In this document: piece by piece, positions 1 to 6,554 of the stretch
How positions within the stretch are numbered: the stretch's first letter is position 1
How the letters are laid out: the number at the start of each line of letters is the position of its first letter
Source: Muribaculaceae bacterium
GTDB taxonomy: Bacteria > Bacteroidota > Bacteroidia > Bacteroidales > Muribaculaceae
DNA: 16,122 nt
Reading direction: 5' to 3'
Assembly (NCBI GenBank): GCA_009775125.1
Contig: VSPD01000058.1
Coordinates: 1 to 16,122, forward strand
Position numbers and translations under genes: made by a program
Notes under the pieces: model-generated
Told to the model about the DNA's origin: nothing
Seen by the model: only the letters and a program-made list of their open reading frames with translations
The model's database searches: none

Positions 1-279
1 CCTCCCGCCCCCGAGCCGATAAAACTCGACGAGATGCTCTGCCGCCGCGAGGCCAAGGACCTTACCCGCGCCTTCACCCTCAACGACAAATTCCGCTTCA
101 CCCGCGAGCTCTTCGACGGCGACAAGACCCGCTTCGCCGACGCCCTCAACATGCTCATGGCCATGCGCTCGCTCGACGAAGCCCGCGACTACCTCGCCGC
201 CGACCTCGCCATCGACCCCGACTCCGAAGCCGGAGCCGACTTCATCACCATCATCACCAACCACTTCAACGGACGCTGA
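1..279 (+). CDS. C-terminal part of a conserved Bacteroidales protein of unknown function
   Basis: The reading frame is open from the first base and ends at TGA 277-279, so this is the 3' end of a gene that begins outside the window. The visible 92 residues are mostly helical and charged. They include the stretch LTRAFTLNDKFRFTRELF near residues 21-38 and an alanine- and leucine-rich segment with MLMAMRSLDEARDYL. From memory, similar C-termini (a LNDKFRF..ELF motif followed by an acidic tail ending in a conserved NHF) occur in uncharacterised Bacteroidales proteins, but I know of no assigned function. There is no signal peptide or catalytic motif in the visible part. One base separates its stop from the rsmI start, so the two genes are probably co-transcribed and perhaps translationally coupled. 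Confidence 0.75.
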   Translation, partial: PPAPEPIKLDEMLCRREAKDLTRAFTLNDKFRFTRELFDGDKTRFADALNMLMAMRSLDEARDYLAADLAIDPDSEAGADFITIITNHFNGR

Positions 280-280
280 C

Positions 281-994
281 ATGGCCGGACGCCTCTACAT
301 AGTGCCCACCCCCGTGGGCAATCTCGACGACATGACGCCCCGCGCCATAGCCACCCTGCGCGCAGCCTCCCTCGTCCTGGCCGAAGACACACGCACATCA
401 GCCGTGCTCATGCGCCACTTCGGCATCGACACCCCCATGGCCTCCCACCACAAATTCAACGAACACGACACCGCCGAAGCCCTCGCCGCACGCATCGACG
501 CCGGCGAAGACATAGCCCTCATCTCCGACGCCGGCACACCCGGCATATCCGACCCCGGATTCCTGCTCTCGCGCGAGTGCCGCCGACGAGGCATCGACGT
601 AGTCACCCTCCCCGGAGCCACTGCCTTCGTGCCGGCCCTCGTAAGCTCAGGCCTGCCCTGCGACCGCTTCGTGTTCGAAGGATTCCTCCCTCCCAAAAAA
701 GGCCGCGCCACCCGCATAGCCGCCCTCGCCGCCGACGAGCGCACATTCATCGTCTACGAATCGCCCCTGCGCCTTGTCAAGACCCTCGCCGAACTCGCCG
801 CCGCCTGCGGCCCCGACCGCGAGGCATCGGCAAGCCGCGAAATCTCAAAACTCCACGAAACAACAGTGCGCGGCACCCTCGCCACCCTGCGAGAATATTT
901 CGAGGCGAACAATCCGCGCGGAGAATTTGTTCTTATCGTAGCCGGCAACAAATCCGACACCCCAAAAGTACATAAAAACAAATTCAAAGAATAA
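281..994 (+). CDS. rsmI: RsmI, 16S rRNA (cytidine-1402-2'-O)-methyltransferase
   Basis: RsmI uses S-adenosylmethionine to methylate the 2'-OH of C1402 in the decoding centre of 16S rRNA, acting on the 30S subunit in the cytoplasm. The 237-residue product has the family hallmarks: LYIVPTPVGNLDD at residues 5-17, AEDTR at 34-38, the SAM-binding loop SDAGTPGISDPG at 82-93, LPGA at 110-113, FEGFLPPKKG at 132-141 and SREISKLHETTVRGT at 185-199. It is shorter than the E. coli enzyme (about 286 residues) because a C-terminal extension is missing; from memory, short forms are usual in Bacteroidota. The ATG at 281 directly precedes the conserved N-terminus, leaving little doubt about the start. The tail after residue 222 is lysine-rich and AT-richer than the body of the gene. 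Confidence 0.96.
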   Translation: MAGRLYIVPTPVGNLDDMTPRAIATLRAASLVLAEDTRTSAVLMRHFGIDTPMASHHKFNEHDTAEALAARIDAGEDIALISDAGTPGISDPGFLLSRECRRRGIDVVTLPGATAFVPALVSSGLPCDRFVFEGFLPPKKGRATRIAALAADERTFIVYESPLRLVKTLAELAAACGPDREASASREISKLHETTVRGTLATLREYFEANNPRGEFVLIVAGNKSDTPKVHKNKFKE

Positions 995-1079
995 AACAAT
1001 AGGCCTCCCAGGATTCCTAAGATTCCTAAGCCTCCTATAATACCCTCCAAAGCTCAAAACCTTCCAAACTATTTATTAT
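995..1079. repeat. Gap with short tandem ATTCCTAAG repeat
   Basis: This 85-base gap holds two adjacent copies of ATTCCTAAG (about 1013-1030) flanked by CCTCCCAGG and CCTCC, giving a degenerate 9-base periodicity. No facing inverted copy is visible, unlike the arrays at 10545-10659 and 14801-14888. I see no TAnnTTTG box before the gene at 1080. A promoter presumably lies here, or the gene is read through from rsmI. Confidence 0.5.
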
Positions 1080-1952
1080 ATGAAACGAGTTCTTATCGTA
1101 TGCGCGCTTGCAGCCACACTGCTCACATCGTGCGAAAACGAAAAACAAAGAAAAGAAGTGGAAAACGCCCAGGCCATCGCCGAAGCTACACGTGAAGAAC
1201 TGGAATCGGCAATCGCCGAACGCGACCAGCTCCTCGACCTCATCAACGAAGTATCGTCGGGCATGGACGACATAAAAGGCGTAGAAGAAATAGTGGCCGT
1301 GAACGCCTCCGGCGAATCCGTCGACAACCGCGGCAAAATCACATCCGACATCAACGCCATACGCGCCTCGCTCGAAGAACGCCGCCAGAAACTCGCCGAC
1401 CTCGAGCAAAAACTCAAAAACTCCAAAATCAACAACTCCAAGCTCCTCCAGACCATCGAGACCCTGCGCGGACAAATCGACAGCCAGCAACGCGAAATCG
1501 AGACCCTCACCGCCTCCCTCTCCGAAGCCCGCAAGCGCATCGGCGTGCTCGACCAGGCCGTTGACTCACTCGGCACACAAGTAGCCGAAGTGACCGAGCA
1601 GCGCGACGCCGCACAAGAAGAAGCCGTGGCACAGGCCAACCTCGCCAACGCCTGCTACTACGCCATCGGCTCCAAATCCGAGCTCAAAGCCCACGACATA
1701 ATCGAAGGCGGAGGATTCCTGCGCAAAACCAAGATAATGCAAGGCGACTTCGACCAGTCGTTCTTCATCAAAGCCGACCGCCGCACACTCGCCACAATAC
1801 CCCTCCACAGCAAAAAAGCCAAAATCATAAGCGTCACGCCCCCCGCATCGTCCTACGCCATCAAAGACGTCAACGGCCAGAAAGTGCTCGAAATCACCAA
1901 CCCCAACCTCTTCTGGGGAGTAAGCAACTACCTCGTGATACAAATCGACTAA
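1080..1952 (+). CDS. Coiled-coil lipoprotein of unknown function
   Basis: The 290-residue product starts with a lipoprotein signal peptide: MKR, a hydrophobic core, then the lipobox LTSC with the lipidated cysteine at residue 18. It should therefore be exported and anchored in a membrane. Residues about 20-50 and 92-182 are rich in Glu, Gln, Lys and Leu in heptad-like spacing (for example LEQKLKNSKINNSKLLQTIE) and should form long coiled coils with a break near residues 55-85. After residue 185 comes a compact domain of mixed strands that starts at LANACYYAIGSKSELKAHDI and ends LFWGVSNYLVIQID. I have seen this layout, coiled coil plus a YYAIGSK-type C-terminal domain, in uncharacterised Bacteroidota surface lipoproteins, but I cannot name a function. 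It stands alone: an 85-base gap precedes it and a strong terminator follows 18 bases after the stop. Confidence 0.85.
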   Translation: MKRVLIVCALAATLLTSCENEKQRKEVENAQAIAEATREELESAIAERDQLLDLINEVSSGMDDIKGVEEIVAVNASGESVDNRGKITSDINAIRASLEERRQKLADLEQKLKNSKINNSKLLQTIETLRGQIDSQQREIETLTASLSEARKRIGVLDQAVDSLGTQVAEVTEQRDAAQEEAVAQANLANACYYAIGSKSELKAHDIIEGGGFLRKTKIMQGDFDQSFFIKADRRTLATIPLHSKKAKIISVTPPASSYAIKDVNGQKVLEITNPNLFWGVSNYLVIQID

Positions 1953-1970
1953 AAACCCCATCCCCCACAC

Positions 1971-2004
1971 AAGGCGGAGCCTCACCACAGGCCCCGCCTT
2001 TTTT
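1971..2004 (+). terminator. Intrinsic terminator of the coiled-coil lipoprotein gene
   Basis: GGCGGAGCCT pairs with AGGCCCCGCC with one A/C mismatch around a loop of about six bases. The stem is followed by six T residues (1999-2004) and preceded by AA. Placed 18 bases after the stop codon, this is a textbook Rho-independent terminator. Confidence 0.85.
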
Positions 2005-2008
2005 CATC

Positions 2009-2163
2009 GACCGCAAAGCGGTCCAATACGGTAGGCACGGGCAACAGCCCGTGTGTATCATAACAATCAAGGATGTTCGACTGCGGCCGCAGTCGAAGAC
2101 TACATCCCGGCCTAAAAACACGGGCTTTCGCCCATGCCTACCATATTCGGCGGCTCTGCCGCC
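2009..2163. repeat. Symmetric five-hairpin palindromic element (REP/BIME-like or MITE-like)
   Basis: Two 46-base arms (2009-2054 and 2118-2163) are inverted copies, matching at about 36 of 46 positions by hand alignment. Each arm carries two hairpins. The left arm has GACCGC-AAA-GCGGTC (2009-2023) and CACGGGC-AACA-GCCCGTG (2036-2053). The right arm has CACGGGC-TTTC-GCCCATG (2119-2136) and GGCGGC-TCT-GCCGCC (2149-2163). Exactly midway is a perfect 22-base palindrome (2076-2097, half-site TTCGACTGCGG). The inner flanks GGTAGGC and GCCTACC are also matched. It contains no gene and fills the gap between a terminator and the promoter at 2181. It resembles paired REP-like hairpins or a small non-autonomous element. 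I saw no clear target-site duplication. Confidence 0.8.
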
Positions 2164-2180
2164 ACACACGATGCCATAAT

Positions 2181-2211
2181 TTGCTTATTTGAAAGAAAAA
2201 AATTAACTTTG
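2181..2211 (+). promoter_or_regulatory. Bacteroidota-type promoter for the DUF4290-rimM unit
   Basis: A perfect -7 box TAACTTTG (consensus TAnnTTTG) lies at 2204-2211, with TTG of a -33 element at 2181-2183 and 20 bases between them, the usual spacing for the Bacteroidota primary sigma factor. Transcription would begin near 2217-2219, giving a leader of about 22-24 bases before the GTG start at 2241. Confidence 0.75.
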
Positions 2212-2240
2212 CGCTACAATAACAAGAATATCCAAAACAA

Positions 2241-2822
2241 GTGCTCGATTACAATACACAACTCAAACGCCTCGTGCTCCCCGAATACGGACGCACGATC
2301 CAGCGCATGGTCGACCATTGCCTCACCCTCGACGACCGCGACGAGCGCACACGATGCGCCCACACCATCGTCAAGACAATGAAAACCCTCTTCCCAGCCC
2401 AAGGAAACCAGGAAGAATACACCCGCAAGCTCTGGGACCACCTCGCCATAATGGCCGACTTCCGGCTCGACATCGACTGGCCCTTCGCCCCGCCCCAACG
2501 CGAGCAGCTCGACGCCCACCCCGAGCCCGTGCCCTACTACCAGGCCGACCTGCCCACGCGCCAATACGGAGCCGTGCTCCCCGAAATGATACGCCGCGCC
2601 GCCGAGCTCCTCCCCGGCCCCGACCGCGACGCCATGATACTGCTGCTGGCCAACCAGATGAAAAAAATGATGCTCTCGTTCAACCCCGAAGGCGTGGAAG
2701 ACGCAAAAGTGTTCAAAGACATACGCATCATATCGCGCGGAGCCATCGACCTGCGCCCCGACGAAGTAATCCTCCAGCAGTACCACATGCTCCCGCCGCC
2801 TAAACGCAAAAAGAAAAAATGA
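2241..2822 (+). CDS. DUF4290 family protein
   Basis: This 193-residue cytoplasmic protein belongs to DUF4290, a family I know only from Bacteroidota and without an assigned function. The N-terminus LDYNTQLKRLVLPEYGRTIQRMV is the family signature. A helical body follows with KTLFP near residue 48, RKLWDHLAIMADFRLDIDWP at about 61-81 and LLLANQMKKMM in the last third. The tail PPPKRKKKK is strongly basic. I chose the GTG at 2241 because it sits immediately before the conserved LDYNTQ and no in-frame ATG is better placed. A clear promoter lies upstream. Its stop overlaps the rimM start by four bases (ATGA at 2819-2822), which suggests translational coupling with the ribosome-maturation gene. From memory, murA commonly lies between these two genes in Bacteroides; it is absent here. 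Confidence 0.9.
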   Translation: MLDYNTQLKRLVLPEYGRTIQRMVDHCLTLDDRDERTRCAHTIVKTMKTLFPAQGNQEEYTRKLWDHLAIMADFRLDIDWPFAPPQREQLDAHPEPVPYYQADLPTRQYGAVLPEMIRRAAELLPGPDRDAMILLLANQMKKMMLSFNPEGVEDAKVFKDIRIISRGAIDLRPDEVILQQYHMLPPPKRKKKK

Positions 2823-3361
2823 TCACCGCAGACCTGCTCACAGCCATCGGCCGCGTCATAAAACCCCACGGCGTGGCAGGCGAGATGTCGATACAATTCA
2901 CCGTCGACTCACCCGCCGACACCGTAGAAGCCGCCGAATGCCTCATCTTCGACATCGACGGCATATTCGTGCCGTTCTTCCCCGACACCGTGCGCCCGCG
3001 AGGCTCCGAATCACTGCTGGTGAAACTCGACGGCATCGACTCCGACACCGACGCCGCCCAATTCAGCGGAAAAACAGTATATGCCCTCACCGACCGCCTC
3101 CCCGACGAAGACGAAGAAGACGAACTCGACCCCGACAACCTCTACGCCGGCCAGCTCGCAGGCTTCGAAGCCTTCGACGCCGACACGCCGATAGGCACAA
3201 TCACCGACATCGACGACACCACCGAAAACGTGCTCTTCATCGTCGAAAACGCCGAAGGCTCACGAATCCTCGTGCCCGTAGCCGACGAATTCATCTCCGG
3301 CATCGACATCGACAACCGAAAAATATACTTCTCACTCCCCGAAGGAATCCTCGACCTATGA
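2819..3361 (+). CDS. rimM: RimM, 16S rRNA processing / 30S maturation factor
   Basis: RimM assists late assembly of the 30S subunit head and binds ribosomal protein S19. The 180-residue product shows the RimM N-terminal beta-barrel at residues 4-90, recognisable from IGRVIKPHGVAGEM (10-23) and LLVKLDGIDSDTDAAQFSGKTVY (66-88). It also has a C-terminal PRC-barrel at about 108-180 with LAGFEAFDADTPIGTITDI and a variant of the usual ILVP motif at 150-153. An unusually acidic linker (DEDEEDELDPD, 97-107) joins the two domains. The length is normal for the family. The ATG overlaps the DUF4290 stop, and its own TGA overlaps the next ATG (3358-3361), so it sits inside a chain of ATGA overlaps. Confidence 0.94.
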   Translation: MITADLLTAIGRVIKPHGVAGEMSIQFTVDSPADTVEAAECLIFDIDGIFVPFFPDTVRPRGSESLLVKLDGIDSDTDAAQFSGKTVYALTDRLPDEDEEDELDPDNLYAGQLAGFEAFDADTPIGTITDIDDTTENVLFIVENAEGSRILVPVADEFISGIDIDNRKIYFSLPEGILDL

Positions 3362-3690
3362 CAGAATACAACGAACGCGACGCCATCCGCCTGATGCGCG
3401 CCACACTCCCCGCCGAACGCGCCGACAAAATAAGCTCCGATGAAATCCTCAACATCATCGACATGATATGGGACTACTACGAGAGCCACGGATGCCTCGA
3501 CATCGACCTCGACGACGACCTCGACGCCGACTCCGACACACCCGCCTTCGACCGCGACGACCTCATAAAATATGTTAAAAAACAAGTGGCCAAAGACCGC
3601 CGCTCGCCCGTGCTCCCCGACGAAATAGAGCCGATGGTGCTCGCCGAGCTCGACTACGAAGCCACTGTCGACACCGAAAACGAAATATGA
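3358..3690 (+). CDS. Small acidic conserved protein of unknown function
   Basis: The product is 110 residues, beginning MTEYNERDAIRLMRATLPAE. The start at 3358 overlaps the rimM stop by four bases, and the much longer open frame upstream (from 2938) is only a basic shadow of rimM. The protein is helical and acidic: EILNIIDMIWDYYESHG at about 23-39, an Asp-rich stretch LDIDLDDDLDADSD at 41-54, then KYVKKQVAKD and VLAELDYEATVDTENEI. I have no named domain for it. Similar short proteins (an IDMIWDYYE motif, an acidic centre and a KAELDYE-like tail) are, as I recall, conserved in Bacteroidales. There is no signal peptide, so it is probably cytoplasmic. Its stop overlaps the start of the next gene by four bases. 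Confidence 0.85.
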   Translation: MTEYNERDAIRLMRATLPAERADKISSDEILNIIDMIWDYYESHGCLDIDLDDDLDADSDTPAFDRDDLIKYVKKQVAKDRRSPVLPDEIEPMVLAELDYEATVDTENEI

Positions 3691-4292
3691 AACCCCTCCT
3701 CTGCGCCCTGCTCGCCGCCGCCGCGTCATTCCAGATACTCACGGCGGCAAACCCCGACCCCGCCGACCTCACCATCGACGAAAACATAGCCACCCCCGCC
3801 GTGCCCAAAAAAGCCGCGGCCGCCGTAAAGAAACACATGGCCGACCTCGCCGCCTCGCTCACGCGCCACGGCCTCTCGGCCCGCGCCGACCGCCAAGGCG
3901 AAGTGGTGTCCGTCACCATCCCCTGCTCGACCCTGTTCCCGGCCAACTCCGCCGCCCTCTCGCCCCGTGCCTCCGGAATCCTCGAAAGCATAGCCCCGCT
4001 GCTCAAATACCCCACCATGTACAAGGTGATAATAGCCGTGCACTCCGACAACACCGGCGAGACTGCCTACCTCGACAACCTCACCGCCGAACGCGCCAAC
4101 GCCCTCGACGACCTCCTCTGCCGCCTCTCCGCCACCGAAGGCACCAACATAATCCCCTACGGCATGGCCGCCGACGACCCCATCGACAGCAACGACACCG
4201 TCACCGGCCGCGACGCCAACCGCCGCGTCGAAATAAACATCGTGCCCGAATGGCAGATGATCGACGCCGCAAAATCCGGCCGCCTCAAATAA
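3687..4292 (+). CDS. OmpA-family periplasmic protein
   Basis: The 201-residue product has an N-terminal signal peptide (MKPLLCALLAAAASFQILTA, likely cut near residue 20) and a C-terminal OmpA-like peptidoglycan-binding domain at about 72-187. Diagnostic elements are the strand VVSVTIPCSTLFPANSAALS, VIIAVHSDNTGET (the equivalent of GHTDNTG, with Asp121 in the diaminopimelate-binding position), NLTAERANALDDLL and the closing GRDANRRVEINIVP with the conserved arginine at 179/180. Such domains attach proteins non-covalently to peptidoglycan. No beta-barrel or lipobox precedes the domain, so this is most likely a soluble periplasmic protein or one carried by a partner. The region at residues 25-70 is short and helical. 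It is the last gene of the overlapped unit starting at 2241; about 110 bases of AT-rich repeat follow. Confidence 0.9.
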   Translation: MKPLLCALLAAAASFQILTAANPDPADLTIDENIATPAVPKKAAAAVKKHMADLAASLTRHGLSARADRQGEVVSVTIPCSTLFPANSAALSPRASGILESIAPLLKYPTMYKVIIAVHSDNTGETAYLDNLTAERANALDDLLCRLSATEGTNIIPYGMAADDPIDSNDTVTGRDANRRVEINIVPEWQMIDAAKSGRLK

Positions 4293-4309
4293 CACGCGCA
4301 AAATTTCCG

Positions 4310-4369
4310 CGTTAATTATCATTAATTTCTCATTAATTTAAATTGACGGCCTATTAACGAAAATTAACG
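4310..4369. repeat. AT-rich intergenic repeat, copy A (CGTTAAT/ATTAACG-bounded)
   Basis: CGTTAATT (4310-4317) and AATTAACG (4362-4369) are perfect inverted repeats around an AT-rich core holding two direct copies of CATTAATTT (4320-4328, 4331-4339) and the word AATTGACGG. Its layout matches copies at 8230-8282 and 15995-16045. It fills most of the gap between the OmpA-family gene and the prolyl oligopeptidase. Confidence 0.6.
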
Positions 4370-4383
4370 TGAAAAATCTTCTT

Positions 4384-4391
4384 TACTTTCG
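4384..4391 (+). promoter_or_regulatory. Tentative -7 box before the prolyl oligopeptidase gene
   Basis: TACTTTCG matches TAnnTTTG at seven of eight positions. No TTG -33 element lies about 20 bases upstream and the box is only 13 bases before the ATG at 4405, so the leader would be very short. This is a weak call. Confidence 0.3.
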
Positions 4392-4404
4392 AAATCCAAC
4401 GCAT

Positions 4405-6546
4405 ATGAAAAAAACAATCATAATCGCCGCAGTGGCGGCACTCGCCTCCAACACAATGACAGCGCGAAACTACCTCGACATACCCTACCCCCAGGCCCCG
4501 TCCGACAACACCGCCGACACCTACTTCGGCATCCGCGTCGACGACCCCTACCGCCCCCTCGAAAACGACACCGCAGCGGCCACAGCCCAATGGGTCGAAG
4601 CCGAAAACGCCCTCACCAAGGCCTACCTCTGCCAGATACCCTTCCGCGCCGACATGCGCGCACGCCTCGCCCGCCTCAACAACTACCACAAGTCGGGCCT
4701 CCCCTTCCGCGAAAACGACGGCATGACCTACTTCTACGAAAACGACGGCCTCCGCAACCAGGCCGTGCTCTACCGCGTGAAATCGCTCGGCGACACACCC
4801 GAAGTGTTCATTGACCCCAACACCCTCTCGGCCGACGGTACCGTGGCCCTCACCGGCGTCTACTTCTCCCCCTCGGGCAAATACACGGCCTACACCATCT
4901 CGCGCAACGGCTCCGACTGGACCGAAATCTACGTGATGGACACAGCCACCAAGACCCTCCTCTCCGACCATATCGAGTGGGCCAAATTCACCGGAGCCTC
5001 ATGGCTCGGCGACGAAGGCTTCTATTACAGCGCCTACGCCCGCCCCGAAGCCGGCAAAGAATTCTCCAACGCCAACGAATACCACAAAGTCTACTTCCAC
5101 CGCATCGGCTCCGGCCAAGACGCCGACACCGTGGCATATGAAAACGCCGCCCAGCCCCTCTACTTCCACCAGGCCGGAGTGTCCGACGACGGCACAGCCC
5201 TCTTTGTCGAGGCATCCGGACAAGGCTTCGGCAACTCCGTCATGGTAAAAGACCTGCGCACGCCCGGCGCCGACTGGCAAGTAATCGAGCCGTCGATGGA
5301 CTACGAACTCTCCATAATCGACGTGATCGACGGCACCATCTACATGCGCTCGTCCATCGACGCGCCCCTCTACCGCATCGTGGCCATACCCCTTAAATCC
5401 GCCGCCAACCGCAAGACATGGCGCGTCGTAGTGCCCGAAAGCAAAGACGTGCTCGTAAGCGCCCAAGTAGCCGGCGACCGCCTCCTGCTCACCTACGACC
5501 ACGACGCCTCCAACCGCGTCTACGTCCACAACCTCCGCGGCCGCCGCACCGGCGAAATCACCCTCCCCACCTACGGCACCGTAGGCATATCCTCGTCGCG
5601 CAAATACCCCGACGTGTTCTACTCGTTCACATCCTTCGCCTACCCCTCGGCAATCTACCGCTACGACCTCGCCTCCGGCCAAAGCACGCCCTACCGCTCC
5701 GCCGACATCGACAACTTCAACTCCGCCGACTACGTCACCGAACAAGTATTCTACCCCTCGGCCGACGGCACCAAAATCCCCATGTTCATCACCTACAAAA
5801 AAGGCATCGAGCGCAACGGCAAAAACCCCGTCTACCTCTACGGCTACGGCGGCTTCGGCGTGACGCTCAACCCCGGCTTCAACGCCAACCGCGTCCTCTG
5901 GCTCGAAAACGGCGGCATCTACGCCCAGGCCAACCTCCGCGGTGGCAACGAATACGGTGACCCCTGGCACCAGGCCGGCACCAAGATGAACAAACTCAAC
6001 GTGTTCAACGACTTCATCGCCGCCGCCGAATACCTCATCGCCGAAGGCTTCACCACCCCCGGGCTCATGACCATCGAAGGCGGCAGCAACGGCGGCCTGC
6101 TCGTGGGAGCATGCGTGAACATGCGCCCCGACCTGTTCAAAGTGGCCATCCCCCGCGTGGGCGTGATGGACATGATGCGCTACCACCTCTTCACCATCGG
6201 CTGGAACTGGGCCCCCGACTACGGCACCTCAGCCGACTCCCCCGAAATGGCAGCCTACCTCCGCGCCTACTCCCCGGCCCACAACATCCACAACGACGGC
6301 ACACCCTACCCCGCCATACTCGTCACCACCGCCGACCACGACGACCGCGTCGTGCCCGCCCACTCCTTCAAATACGCCGCCGCCCTGCAAGCCGCCGACA
6401 CCGGCACAGCTCCCAAGCTCATCCGCATCGACTCCAACGCCGGCCACGGAGCAGGCAAGCCCATCTCGAAGGTAATCGACGAATACACCGACATCTACTC
6501 CTTCATCTTCTACAATCTCGGCATCACGCCCAACCTAAGCAAATAA
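4405..6546 (+). CDS. Exported prolyl oligopeptidase (S9A serine peptidase)
   Basis: This 713-residue enzyme is expected to cleave short peptides after proline (family S9A, EC 3.4.21.26 type). After a signal-peptide-like start (MKKTIIIAAVAALASNTMTA) comes YLDIPYPQAPSDNTADTYFG and DPYRPLENDTAAATAQWVEAEN, the family's N-terminal signature. The middle (about 80-425) is the beta-propeller. The C-terminal alpha/beta hydrolase domain contains VYLYGYGGFG, QANLRGGNEYGDPWHQAG, the nucleophile elbow GGSNGG with Ser561, the Asp in DHDDRVV (646/647) and His681 in NAGHGAG, so the triad is complete. Start choice: the open frame extends 12 codons upstream to a GTG, but ATG 4405 begins a proper signal peptide, so I prefer it. 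Export suggests use of peptides in the periplasm. The next gene begins eight bases after its stop. Confidence 0.95.
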   Translation: MKKTIIIAAVAALASNTMTARNYLDIPYPQAPSDNTADTYFGIRVDDPYRPLENDTAAATAQWVEAENALTKAYLCQIPFRADMRARLARLNNYHKSGLPFRENDGMTYFYENDGLRNQAVLYRVKSLGDTPEVFIDPNTLSADGTVALTGVYFSPSGKYTAYTISRNGSDWTEIYVMDTATKTLLSDHIEWAKFTGASWLGDEGFYYSAYARPEAGKEFSNANEYHKVYFHRIGSGQDADTVAYENAAQPLYFHQAGVSDDGTALFVEASGQGFGNSVMVKDLRTPGADWQVIEPSMDYELSIIDVIDGTIYMRSSIDAPLYRIVAIPLKSAANRKTWRVVVPESKDVLVSAQVAGDRLLLTYDHDASNRVYVHNLRGRRTGEITLPTYGTVGISSSRKYPDVFYSFTSFAYPSAIYRYDLASGQSTPYRSADIDNFNSADYVTEQVFYPSADGTKIPMFITYKKGIERNGKNPVYLYGYGGFGVTLNPGFNANRVLWLENGGIYAQANLRGGNEYGDPWHQAGTKMNKLNVFNDFIAAAEYLIAEGFTTPGLMTIEGGSNGGLLVGACVNMRPDLFKVAIPRVGVMDMMRYHLFTIGWNWAPDYGTSADSPEMAAYLRAYSPAHNIHNDGTPYPAILVTTADHDDRVVPAHSFKYAAALQAADTGTAPKLIRIDSNAGHGAGKPISKVIDEYTDIYSFIFYNLGITPNLSK

Positions 6547-6554
6547 GCAAAAAC

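Noticed and set aside
2134..2382. 82-codon + frame across the promoter region
   Set aside because: It crosses the hairpin element, the promoter and the start of the DUF4290 gene in a different frame; no protein features.
4369..4404. Upstream GTG start for the prolyl oligopeptidase
   Set aside because: It would add 12 residues before the signal peptide and starts in the AT-rich repeat; ATG 4405 fits better.
4999..6186. 395-codon open frame on the - strand
   Set aside because: It is an antisense shadow of the prolyl oligopeptidase, whose catalytic motifs confirm the + frame.
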